From Datnioides undecimradiatus (taxonomy: Eukaryota; Chordata; Actinopteri; Lobotiformes; Datnioididae), in NCBI GenBank assembly GCA_008933995.1, contig WARS01000044.1, forward strand, positions 1,198,866-1,262,865: DNA of 64,000 nucleotides, written 5' to 3'. Below the pieces are notes generated by a model. It had not been told where the DNA came from. It did no database searches and was given only the letters and a program-made list of their open reading frames with translations. Within the stretch, counting starts at the first letter, position 1. Each line of letters opens with the position of its first letter. Below, one piece after another: positions 12,801 through 22,644 of this stretch. The translations under genes and the position numbers were made by a program.

Positions 12801-15800
12801 GCAAGTGCACGTGCTGCCATTTTTGAATCAGGTAAAAAAGTGAGCAGGAGCCCTGGGGGAAACGCGTGGGTGAGTGCAGGAGATTGGAAAGGAGGGGAGG
12901 AGGTAGGAGATCACGCTCTACCATCAAAAGGGTGGGTGGGAAATCAGCTCAAATGAGAGGGAAAGGGAAAAGGGGAGGGGGCGAGGTGGATGACTCATTG
13001 GTAGCGAAAGTTAGAGCAGAACGAGAAAGAGGAATGTGCGAACCAAAAGACAATGATGTGGTCTCTCCTGTGAAGCTGCTCCATATATGTTTGAAGCAAT
13101 TCACCTCCCCCGGTGTTGCTGGCTTTCTCTTTTCCCTCTCTATGCCTCAGTCTGCCACCAGCAGGGACATGAAAATCTTTAAGTGAATGGCTTATCAAGA
13201 GGCTACCTGGGGTTAAATAATTCCCTTCCTTCCCTGCTGCTGGGTAGGCACAAAACAAAACAGACGCCCCTGCGCCCCGTGTGTGAAAACCCAACATCAG
13301 CCGCTGGGAGGCTTTGATCAAATTTCACTTTGAAGGATAAGGGACAAACAAACCACCCACCACGCCTCCCCCTCACACACACCTCTTCCCAAATTAATGA
13401 AATTCTCATCTTGTAGCGGAAATTAGCAACCTATTTGCATCCAAAGTGCGGGACGTTTAACAAGCCTTATCAAAGAATCAAAGTGGATGTTCGTCTGGAG
13501 TGCTGACTGAATGTGGAAAAATCAAGCACAGATCAAAACCGGGTGCTCAACAACATCGGGGCCCTGATGAAACAGGAGACTGAATAAACAATAGGAGCTT
13601 CATGGAAAATCCTGCGAGACGTTAGTGGGGAGAGGCAGCGGGGTGAGGAGACCAAGAGGAGGGCTAATTATTTCCACTGCCGAATCATTCATTAGATGAA
13701 CAAATCAAAACCTTCTCATTGCAATCAGCGTTGCATATTTACGAGGGCGTATATCCTCATCTGGTCTTAAACAAGGGTTAAACACTGCTGCCTTCTGGGA
13801 CATGAGGACACAATCACAACCAGCAATACCCAGCATGCAGCGTCGCTGTCAGCAGCTGGGTTAACAGGTAACACTATTGAATTTTTACTTAGAAGCATGT
13901 CATTATTACTCCTGAACAGTCATTCTCAGCTGAATATCAATGAGCGAGTGTTCCCTGTGTCTGTGTTGTCATGCAGTTGTTCTATTATATGCGTGTATAA
14001 TTAGGCTTCTGAAAGCATAATTAGACAATAGCTTATCTCACAGGCAAACCTGACTGGGTCACCTAAAGCCATAACACATGTGAACTGTCAAAGTGAGCTG
14101 TGCTCCCCCTCAAGAAAGCCCGTGTGAACTAATGACAGGTTGTCACACACGCCTTTAGCCACCGTCCCTTTCCTCATATTACAAATATTGTACATTGGAG
14201 TTTCTCAACCAATCATATTCATTCTAAAATCTTATAATGAATAATGATAATGCTGATCAGCTGATCAGCGCTTTCTGTTTGAAGGCAGTATTGAGTGAAC
14301 TGAGGGTGGCCCCTGCTGGTGGAAAATGAAACTGCATGCACCTGGAGCACAAACAGCAGGGTTAGACGAGAAGCACTGCCTCAGGGACACTGAAGCCTCT
14401 GGGAGAAAAACCTACTGTCCCCAGCACTCACCAATTAAAAAGAACATTTTACAGCATCACGCAGATATGACGTACCAGCTTGTTTCCACAGCTTCACTGA
14501 ACCTTACTGCAACTTACTACCTCATTTCAATACAAATTAGTTTGAATGTTAGGTTCTAGATTAACCTGTTTATTGTTTGGATGATAAAATGTCAGAAATG
14601 AATAAAGAAAACCCCGTCAGAGCCAAAGGTGATGTCCTCAAATTGCTTGCTTTGTTAGGGTAAGCAGCAAATCCTCACATTTAAGATGCATGAACAAGTA
14701 AATGTTTGGTATTCCACTCATATTTCACTGAAAAATGATTGAAACGCCTCGATTAATGTGCTAATTGCTTCACTTTTAGTTAAAGATGTGATGCCCAAGA
14801 GTGGCGCAAGTGGAAGCCAGCATAATATATCTTCTATCTATCTAGCATCTAAACTCCTTTTGATTCCATCACTGCTTGAACACACAATGCCAGGTCATAA
14901 TGATGGAAATCATCAAAGGCGCCGAAGGTTAGAAGAGGTTAAGAGACAGAGCGCATCACAACACCTACAAAGAAAATCCTTAAAACTGACTCGCAGAGGG
15001 GTGACAGCTTTGAACTGAAAGGACTGGAGACGGGAGACAAGGTTTGTGTGTTTGTTTGTTTGTTTGCTTGTTTTAGTGTGAGCCCACAAAGCAGCTTATA
15101 CCATCTCAGGAACCCAGAGAGATTAACAAAAGGAGCAGAAACATCAAAGTGATCTAAAAAAGCTTGGAGTTATAACGAACTAATTTAAATAAGAAAATAC
15201 TTAAGAATATAATCTGCTGTGCTGGTGATTTATTTAAAGGTTATGGTGCATGTTAGCTTTTTGTGTGATACTTTCTATCTATTTCTATCTTCCTGTTTTA
15301 TCTTTGAGATGATATCACAGTGAAGCCTTGACTCAGGTCGTGCTTTTATTAAATCTGCCTGCTTGGCTTCTTGTCCAGATTTACCTGTGAGCAGAGGGCA
15401 TCAGATGAACAATGGGGATCAGATTTTCCCCTGAATGGTTTCCCCCGAGGGTGAACTGCTGCTACAGCCGAGAGCCTGACCTCTCGCTGCACATGTAAAC
15501 GGCCTGACATCTGTGACAGGAGCTAATCAAATGTTTCACTTCAGCAGCAAAGAACTGAATCGCTGCATAACAGAAACCACAGTACACAAAGTTAGTTAGC
15601 TTCTGTAATCAACTAAATGTTGCTAAAAGTAGAAAACAGCCTCAACACATATCAGTGTCAACAACAGCAAACCAAGTAAACCAACCAAGTTAAATGGACT
15701 CAGTGTTGATATTTTGAGATAATAAAATGTCCACAAAATTATTTGTTTTATTGACAAACAGCCTAAAACCTGAACATATTGTGTAAAAAATAATTAATAA

Positions 15801-18800
15801 TAATAAATGAATTGAATTACAATTCTTGATAATTCATTTTCTGTCAGTCCACAAATTGTTTCAGCTCATCTATCACAGTATTTCCACATGTCAAAGTGTT
15901 GTTGGCAACACACAGAACGACATAACTGCTTAGGCGAGCACCTTGCTGGAAGTGTAAAGAACGATGTGTGTGTGGTGCGTACGAGTGTGTACGAGAGAGA
16001 AAGCGGTGAAGTGTTTTGAATAATTATATATTTGCGGCCCATTTTCCTTCCCACACACACATTTGCAAACTTCGGATCTACGACTACAGGCTAACAAGCA
16101 TATGTTTATGTTTTTCCTGCTTATCACTCAAACACCATCAACCCTCCAAGTCATGTCCAAATAGTAACTCGACTTCATCATTTGTCAATCATACCCCTCA
16201 TCAGCCGCCCCCGCCAGTGAGCCAGATGTTGCTGTCAACTGCGATGATAAATGACGTGAGTCACGGCTAACATGGTTGACAAAACACGCGTGGTTTCCCT
16301 GCAGTTAGCAGCAGATTAAGCATCATAATACACGCATGCAGTGAAGTACATTGGTCCCACTCTGCGACACAGAGCAGCATGTTAAGTAATATAGTGTCGT
16401 GGCCTATTAAGAGGATTACTCACCATTATTCAAAAGGCACCATAGGTTTCCGTGTATACAAAGCGAGGTGTAGGTGGCTCCTATTTCATTTTCCTGACAG
16501 CTAAAAGGCCCGACAGCAAAGCAAATAATGCCCATGCATATTACCATCAAGTAATAAGCCCCGTGTTTTGGTTGAATACACAAAAGGCAGGTGTTTGCAG
16601 TACACACAGGAGACATGTTCATCTGAGAGTACCAGTAGGCTGAGATGACTATAACCCAGACAGTTCACATCCATGCTAAGTCTCTCCTTATTCCTCATCC
16701 ACCATATACAAACTTGCCTCATGTCACACAAACCAAACATAGCAGGTGCAATAAGGGTTACACTAATTCTTGGGGCCAGCGTGAATGGAGGTGGACATTT
16801 CAGGACAAAACCGAGGTGTCTGATGTCTGCATATCCAGCTAGGACCTTGGTGATACTGGTCCCAAAGCCTGGGTGGGGGCTGGAGACATACATCCTGTGA
16901 AAAGAAGCTTTCTGGAGACACCGCCCTCCGCTTTCATTCAGGCTCTAATTACACCTGGAGAATGAACGGCTGCTTATCTTTCCTGATCTGTGCCACAGGC
17001 TGGTTTTCTGCAATAACAAGTCTGGCAAAACAATTGCTATATTGGTTACAAGGCATTACACCGATATGACACAATGATGTCAAATTACTAGATTATTAAA
17101 TGATATGTTTGTTATCCATCATGAGCCCATACTTGCTGTTTATTGTCATGATGACGCCGAGTCCTTATCATTGACCAAAAAAATTGAGCGAGTCATTACT
17201 GAGTATGAGCCCTTCTCTCATGACAATGCGATTTGAAAAAAAAACAACAGATTGAAAGATATTTTTTTAAATTATCTTTTGCAGACTCTTACAGATGAAC
17301 GCACACAGCGAGTCTTATCTTTTGTAGTATTTTTCAGCCTGTGCAGAAAAAAACTGAAGTAGCAAATCAGCAAAGCACGCCAGGCAGAAAATTTCACTCA
17401 CGTTAAGGCCAAACAAGGGTGACGATCCAAAAACGGCGCCAGCGATTAAAAGGCCAAATCTTTCGAGACAGAGGTATTAAACGTCTGGTTGAATTGGCCT
17501 CGCTGATATCACCGCACATGGTGAATAAATAGAGCTGGTCGGATTCCAATTTGTAGTTGGTCACATTACCAGAAGGTCATCACGACAAGGCAAAGTCAAC
17601 ACAAAGGCAGCAACTAGCAGTGCATTGAGGTATAAGGAAGTAAGTGACTATACGTTACGTAGAGCCACTCCGCGGCTTCACTATGTCAGCTCTTGACAAA
17701 TTGGATTTGTACAAGTAGATAATGACAAATGCTTCCTCTGACTGAGCATGACAGATTGCATTTTCAAACTCTACCATTCCAAAATGGTAAGATACTATTA
17801 TCACAGCCCATATTTCACACTCGTGGAGTCAGGATTGATGTACAGTGATGTGAGGTGAAGTGCGTCCTTAAGTGATATCGATGGGAGCCTTCAGTCTCTT
17901 TACACTGCTGTCTAGAAAAGCCAGTGGATGTGACGTACTACTGTTATTTACAGGAAGCAGTTCACCACGCAATATGGTGGACATCGCTCTGACACACACA
18001 TTACACAGTATATCCCGTTAAAATCTAAAATCAACCTGACACATTCAGCCATGTTTCATCGCTAAAATTCATCACTTTGGGTTTGATGAGTGGGCTGTTA
18101 TTCATTAATATAACCCATGGTGAAGCTGCCCAAAATAGTTCAAAGGCTACAAATGTGCACTGCATAAGATGACACATCAAAAGCATATTGATATACATGC
18201 AGATTCTGATGACTTTCGCAGTGCATCGAAAGGGATGAACAAGTAACAGCAAAATATGCTTGAGTTGTCAGCAAAACAGTTACAGGAAGCATTCAACTAG
18301 TCTATGACTCACTTCAAAATAAACAGTTAAAATAGGAGAGGTTTAGTACTTGAACGCATCACTGGCTGTCTTGAAATACAGTCAGCTGTGTCGGAGATAA
18401 GAGAGGCTGATTTTTATAGAATAACGTTTTGCAGACCAAAAGCATCAATCACTCACAACAAGAAGACTTTACCTTGCTCGGAATCCTCAGGTTCTCCACA
18501 GGACTCAGGTCTGCCATGCTTTCTTGGGGGCTTTTCAGACCCTGTCAAAATAAGACTCACCGTTAGACCCCAACAAGTCCAGGGAACACTGACGTTTAAT
18601 CAGCTGTGACCCGTCCTCGTTGTCACAAAGCTTGCTAAAGCTTGCTACAGACAACATAAAAGTGGAACTGACGAACAGATTTCTGACAGCGATATGCTCC
18701 GTTGTGTCCATTGGTGAATCAACGAGTGTAACATTACTGCAGTGCAAACTGAGAACTTCCCTAACCGCCCAGTTTCCACTGTTGTGCCCTGTTGTTGTGC

Positions 18801-19098
18801 TTGTCAAAAGGTAAACTCTTACATCTACGGCCTGGGTTTAACTGCCCTCATACGTGTATTTTCTTCCATGTGGGGTAAACAGCTCGTAGTCGTTATAGAG
18901 TCGTTGAAAAAAGTGCCGTTAGTCGGGATGAATGTCTCCTATTAATGAGCCACACGGTGAACTGTCAAATTAGCCAGTTAGCTTAGCTAGCTGTCATGCT
19001 AGCCTCCTGCAGCTGTCTGAGGCAAACGGCCAACGGCCCGGTCTCTGTTCACGCGTTTTGCTCACCTGTCGGGCCATAAGAGACTTGATCTTCTGCAT
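3067..19098 (-). CDS. vps50: vps50 (syndetin, CCDC132), 5' part, exons 1-5
   Basis: Vps50/syndetin is the subunit that defines the endosome-associated recycling protein (EARP) complex. It replaces Vps54 beside Vps51, Vps52 and Vps53 and tethers recycling-endosome and dense-core-vesicle carriers. Five exons join in frame: 19066-19098, 18473-18541, 10913-11035, 9876-9947 and 3067-3120. They encode 117 residues (11+23+41+24+18), matching the segment lengths of the human N-terminus as I remember it. Every exon is a whole number of codons, so all introns are phase 0. Recognisable blocks are MQKIKSLM at the start, [33 protein letters not shown] and [14 protein letters not shown]. The region is charged and helical, as expected for the coiled N-terminal part of a tethering subunit. 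The C-terminal remainder lies outside the window. Introns 2 and 4 are long (about 7.4 and 6.8 kb). The gene is transcribed in the same direction as hepacam2. Confidence 0.95.
4395..4645 (+). mobile_element. Degenerate LINE (L2/CR1-like) reverse-transcriptase 3' end
   Basis: Bases 4421-4462 read [14 protein letters not shown]. This matches the LDYCNSLLAGLP motif at the C-terminal end of the reverse transcriptase of many fish L2/Rex/CR1-class LINEs. About 160 bases later the sequence around 4613-4645 resembles the KTYLF.LAF coding stretch near the end of the same ORF. Stops and frame breaks separate the two, so the copy is dead. The family is inferred from motif memory and the exact clade is not determined. 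Confidence 0.65.
7074..7106. repeat. (CA)16 microsatellite
   Basis: An uninterrupted CA dinucleotide run inside vps50 intron 4. Confidence 0.97.
9001..9310. repeat. Possible dispersed teleost repeat
   Basis: The left edge (AAGGTACAGTGTGTAAG) resembles a terminus I remember from a common short non-autonomous element in fish genomes. The right boundary, element class and any target-site duplication were not established. It lies in vps50 intron 4. Confidence 0.3.
9791..9856. repeat. Compound (TG)n-(TCTG)-(TG)n-(GA)n tract
   Basis: About 46 bases of TG repeat with a short TCTG interruption run directly into about 20 bases of GA repeat. In the vps50 transcript (minus strand) this reads as a CU-rich run followed by a CA-rich run, starting 19 nt after the last base of exon 4. 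Confidence 0.97.
9876..9947 (-). CDS. vps50: vps50 coding exon 4
   Basis: This exon has 24 codons reading [20 protein letters not shown] then QQAA. Human syndetin has [20 protein letters not shown] then QQAA. The acceptor is ATTATAG and the donor is GCA|GTAAGT. A CU/CA-rich repeat begins immediately after the donor on the sense strand. Confidence 0.95.
9948..10912 (-). other. vps50: vps50 intron 3
   Basis: This 965-bp intron has no recognised gene or repeat. Its 5' splice site (GAG|GTCAGA) departs from the usual GTRAGT consensus. Confidence 0.85.
10913..11035 (-). CDS. vps50: vps50 coding exon 3
   Basis: This exon has 41 codons, starting [18 protein letters not shown] and ending MVQHELE. 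It matches human syndetin (EEFRELREQPSDPQAEQE ... IVKYELE). The acceptor is TTCTTCCAG. The donor GTCAGA is weak. A longer open frame over the region continues into the pyrimidine-rich intron and should not be taken as coding. Confidence 0.95.
11036..11480 (-). repeat. Long purine/pyrimidine strand-asymmetric tract
   Basis: For about 440 bases the plus strand is strongly purine-rich (mostly A and G, many GAGA/GAAGG runs). The vps50 sense strand is therefore a long, imperfect polypyrimidine tract leading directly into the exon 3 splice acceptor. It explains an apparent 215-codon open frame on the minus strand that reads as Leu/Ser/Phe-rich sequence. Confidence 0.85.
14252..14269. repeat. 18-bp perfect palindrome
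   Basis: GCTGATCAGCTGATCAGC is identical to its reverse complement. It is two overlapping copies of GCTGATCAGC. No known function is assigned. Confidence 0.95.
18473..18541 (-). CDS. vps50: vps50 coding exon 2
   Basis: This exon has 23 codons beginning [13 protein letters not shown] and ending VENLRIPSK. Human has [13 protein letters not shown]...ESLRVPGK. The acceptor is TTTTGACAG and the donor is AAG|GTAAAG. Confidence 0.95.
18542..19065 (-). other. vps50: vps50 intron 1
   Basis: This 524-bp first intron is bounded by CAG|GTGAGC and TTTTGACAG|GG. No repeat or gene was recognised inside it. The part near exon 1 is relatively GC-rich, which fits promoter-proximal DNA. Confidence 0.85.
19066..19098 (-). 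CDS. vps50: vps50 coding exon 1 (start codon)
   Basis: This exon has eleven codons, [11 protein letters not shown], against human [11 protein letters not shown]. The start codon has A at -3 and C at +4, and the donor is CAG|GTGAGC. This ATG was chosen because it gives the conserved N-terminus. The two upstream ATGs terminate after five codons each. Confidence 0.95.
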
Positions 19099-19159
19099 CC
19101 TGACTCTGACTCGTGTCAATGGATGAATAAAGCAGAGAAGTCACAGTTTAGTTTCGTTG

Positions 19160-19177
19160 TCAACGATGCGCCTCCAT
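19160..19177 (-). promoter_or_regulatory. vps50: vps50 uORF 2 (MEAHR-stop)
   Basis: A five-codon upstream ORF in the presumed vps50 5' UTR. It ends 61 nt before the main start codon. Confidence 0.5.
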
Positions 19178-19179
19178 CA

Positions 19180-19197
19180 CTACGAGAAGGAAGCCAT
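19180..19197 (-). promoter_or_regulatory. vps50: vps50 uORF 1 (MASFS-stop)
   Basis: A five-codon upstream ORF whose start codon has a strong Kozak context (A at -3, G at +4). It lies two bases upstream of uORF 2. It is used only if transcription starts above it, and the start site is not known from sequence alone. Confidence 0.5.
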
Positions 19198-19203
19198 GGT
19201 TGA

Positions 19204-19263
19204 CCGTCACGTGACGGATACAGCAAGCACCGGAAGATTTCAAAGCATCCTGGGAAAAGTAGT
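19204..19263 (-). promoter_or_regulatory. vps50: vps50 core promoter motif cluster: CLEAR/E-box, ETS, ZNF143
   Basis: Three motifs lie within 60 bp just upstream of the presumed 5' UTR. CCGTCACGTGACGG (19204-19217) is a 14-bp palindrome containing the perfect CLEAR decamer GTCACGTGAC bound by TFEB/TFE3/MITF/USF. ACCGGAAG (19229-19236) is an ETS/GABPA core. The minus-strand ACTACTTTTCCCAGGATGC (19245-19263) closely matches the ZNF143/Staf motif typical of housekeeping promoters. No TATA box was noted. Promoter assignment is inferred from motifs and position. Confidence 0.75.
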
Positions 19264-19269
19264 TTTTAT

Positions 19270-21993
19270 TCGGAGTCATGCCTGTTGCTATAACTGACAG
19301 ACTTTAACAAGTGTAAAAAATAAAAATATTTGGATTAAATAAAAGATATATAAAATGTCCTGAAAAAAGAAAAATATCCATTTAATTTAAAAGTGGAGTA
19401 AACATATACACAAATTAACATTGTGATACATGTCTCACACCACTGGATGGTAGTAATTTAACATCACACATATACACATGGCATTAAATATTAGGAGTGG
19501 TTATTTTACCTGCCATACATCTCTGTCCTGTTGGTGACCTGTAGGTGTCAGGTGAGACATATCGGGCAATTGCAGAAGGAAACGCACAGGAGTAAATATA
19601 TACCACTGATTTACAGTTTACTGCTTTCATGTCACCGTTTCAGTGTGGTGCATGCTAAAGAGTCTAGTACACTGTCATGGGTTGTAAGGACACTGAAATG
19701 GATCTTCAGTTTCATTAGCAACGCCTGGCCACAATATGACAAGGCAAAATGTGTGCTGCAGAAAAAGCCTTGACTAATGATGGTTAGTTATACTGAGGCT
19801 GTTTCCTTTTTCTCATAAGCTGCATATAAATGTCTGTATTTATAGCTGTTTTTAAAACATCTGATTTATTTATAAAATATGATAAATGGTCATGGATTAC
19901 ATTTTGTGTAAACAGCAGTGTGTAAAGTTAGTTCAAATTTCCAAATCTTTGTCTCCATCATCAGTTAAAAAGGTGCTCATTCATTCATCATAATAATAAT
20001 CCAATAGTGTAATATAGCAATGCAATAGCAGTTGATCTGAATAATCAATATTTGATATGTAAAGTACATTTTTAAATGCCAAACTTTTCATTCCTCCACC
20101 TCTGTCTGTAGTTTCCTGTATAATTAGTACTTATGACATTTGTTTGTTTACATACTGTAATTAAATACATATAATTTGGTGTTAAACAGGTTAAAGTACC
20201 AATACTTTACATGGTTTTTCAAGTTTTTGTGTGGCCACTTTTTATTTACCACCCAAAGTCATCATATCATGTTGTCCATGACTCAGTGTCATGTCCAGTA
20301 GCTTTATCTCTGCCAAGCAATTAGTCCCAGCTCTGCATTGCAAACTTTTCAAAATGATTACAAAAACAGCGCTTGCAGACCCATTCAGCATGTTTTGTAA
20401 TTGCTCCCTTGGGTGTTATTTGGAGCAGCACTTGGTTAAAAGCAGACAGCATGTAGCAGACAGCAGGCAGTGTGAGCTCCAGTTCCTGGTTAATGATGCC
20501 TCGGGCTATTTCCCAGTCAAATGAAGGTGAGGTTGATCTCTTCAGGTGAATTTACTCCACTGTTGTTTGTTAGGCAGTCATCCACAGAGCAGAGCCTCCC
20601 TTAAAGCATACACTGAGACGGAACAGATGGCAACCCCTACCCGGAGATGCCACCACAAAGACACAGCACACTGAGTTGGTCAGTTCATAAGCTATAATTA
20701 GAGGTAGATTTAATAAACTGCTTGTTGTTATGCAAGGGAGCATCATGATAAGCAGCCCTTTTATGACTCAGTATGAGGTTCAGAGCTTGACAGTTAATCT
20801 TTAAAAACATACTACATGCTTTCCCTTGTTGCTACATATTATAAAATAGGTAAATATTTTCATTGTAGCGTCATGTGTTTGTGAAAATCCTTACATCTCA
20901 TAAGTCAGTTTTCTTTGGAAACAAACAGCCGAATGTTGCAATTTTAACACTTGATCAGGTATAAATATGTAAATTTTTTGTATAACAGAAAAAAAATGGC
21001 ACTCAGCACAGGAATGACAATGAAATGTTTTGGTAATAAGCTGAATCATAAGAGAAAGCAGACTGCTACCTTTAAGTAAAGCATGATTCAAGGTGGGAAA
21101 AACAACAGAAGACAACGTGCAGGAGTCTCTAATCAAATGCTGCTCATTTTGATGTCTACTTTCATAACAAAACGTGTTTGTGTCTGGTTCTCTCCATGCT
21201 TGTCTGTATCTTTTCCCTCTTTATCCCCCTGCCTCTTCTCTCTTTCTTACAAACACACACACACACACACACATACACAGACAAGCAAGCTCGTGACAAG
21301 GTGTCAGCAGGAGCAGGTGGAGGGCACTCTGCCACATGCTGGACCATCCGTCTGTTGCTGCCTGTCTCCATATCACGCCAGGTACACGGCATACCAATAC
21401 AACCAAGCTGAGAGGAACAAGGGCTCTGCAGCAATTTGAAGATGACAAATACAACTCAAACACTTTGTGAGAGGAGAGATCACAGCCAAGACATCAGACA
21501 AAGACTGACTGTGAAGCTGCAGAGCAATCTGACATCTTTGCTGGCTTCAGCTATGTTTTTTTTCTCTCCAAATCTGTGATTAAGAAAGTGTTCATTTCAA
21601 GCCCTGGCAGCTATTGTCATTTCAGCAAAAAGACATAAAGTAAGAAACAACAGAATGAAGAACATTGTCTTCATCTGATTGTAGGCAACAAGGACATATT
21701 TAAAAATGATCCCAACTAGTAAACAGTTATATCTTTAATAAAGTACAAAACAAACATGTGAATGCAAACTGTACAATAAATTCATCATCATTCATCTTTT
21801 TCCTTATTTCAGCATTTCATTACGTCCATGTTGAGCAGAAGAAATGCTACATTTGTGGAAACAGGGTTAGGTGTTTTAATAGGAATAAATAGATTTGGAA
21901 GAAACATAGAAATAGAACAATAGGTATAAAGAATCTGCAGTCTCATCCATGTACAATATTTACACTTATATATATTTCATTCAAGATAATGCA
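19270..21993. other. Intergenic DNA between vps50 and hepacam2
   Basis: About 2.7 kb separate the vps50 promoter from the candidate hepacam2 polyadenylation signal. It is AT-rich with a (CA)10 run (21253-21272). No coding similarity was recognised. Part of it could be a longer hepacam2 3' UTR, because AATAAA hexamers also occur further downstream on the minus strand (near 19.86 and 20.24 kb). Confidence 0.6.
21253..21272. repeat. (AC)10 microsatellite
   Basis: An uninterrupted AC run in intergenic DNA. Confidence 0.95.
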
Positions 21994-21999
21994 TTTATT
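21994..21999 (-). terminator. hepacam2: Candidate hepacam2 polyadenylation signal AATAAA
   Basis: A canonical AATAAA on the minus strand, 535 bp past the hepacam2 stop codon. It is the first one noted downstream of the stop. The cleavage site and downstream GU-rich element are not clear, so the true 3' end may lie further left. Confidence 0.35.
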
Positions 22000-22533
22000 A
22001 TAACACTTGTCTTCTAACAACACAGACTCTTCTCGGCGAGAAGTTTGAATTGGAAAGATATGAATGAAATGTCAAATAAAGCCTATTTATGTATTTAAAA
22101 TTGAAGTATTTTGGATGGAAATGAAGATATAGAGATTTGGATACCTTGTAGGTACCTTGGAAAATCCTAAAGCTAACGTAAAAATGGCTAAAACAAACGG
22201 CTTTTGTTTTAATATGATTGATGTGATCTTAATGTTTGGACGAAAAAGGCAAAACAGTTTCAACTTCACTTTCACATTTTGAAGAAGAATTCAAGCCACA
22301 CATACACTTTCATCTCACAATAATGTCAGCGAAACAAAACATTTAACATCTGTCCCAAACTCTGGACAATAACAGTGCACGATCAGGTTGTGTAGTCAAA
22401 CACGTCTCCTTCATCCAATGTGCAAAAAAATGGGCCACCGGAACCAGTGTTTCATGGACGCAAGAGAATAAAGCTACACAAAAGTCTTCAAGTGAAATGA
22501 CTGCCAACTACATCTCAACTCTCCAGCTGGAAG

Positions 22534-22644
22534 TTACTTCAGCAAACTGTGACTCGGAGTTTCAGGGACATGTCTGATCACATCGTAGATGGTGGTGTGC
22601 ATGTCCTGAAGTGACTCGAGGCGAGCCAGAGATCTGCACGATGC
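22534..22644 (-). CDS. hepacam2: hepacam2 coding exon 9 (stop codon)
   Basis: This exon has 36 codons plus TAA. It contains DMHTTIYDVIRHVPE, matching human DLHSTVYEVIQHIPA. The TxYxxI motif around Y441 fits the ITSM consensus. The acceptor is CCTGCAG and the exon starts in phase 0. Confidence 0.93.
   Translation of the reverse strand, partial: ASCRSLARLESLQDMHTTIYDVIRHVPETPSHSLLK

Larger units (their letters stand above)
11036..18472 (-). other. vps50: vps50 intron 2
   Basis: This intron of about 7.4 kb begins (in plus coordinates) with the purine-rich tract. It also contains an 18-bp perfect palindrome (14252-14269) and several unique-looking blocks rich in homeodomain-type cores (about 13661-13760, 15395-15560, 16921-17000, 17421-17575) that could be conserved non-coding elements. 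No other coding exon was recognised. Confidence 0.75.

Noticed and set aside
14305..14322. CTCF-like motif (GGTGGCCCCTGCTGGTGG)
   Set aside because: Its core needs a one-base insertion relative to the consensus, weaker than the sites at 1155 and 44337.
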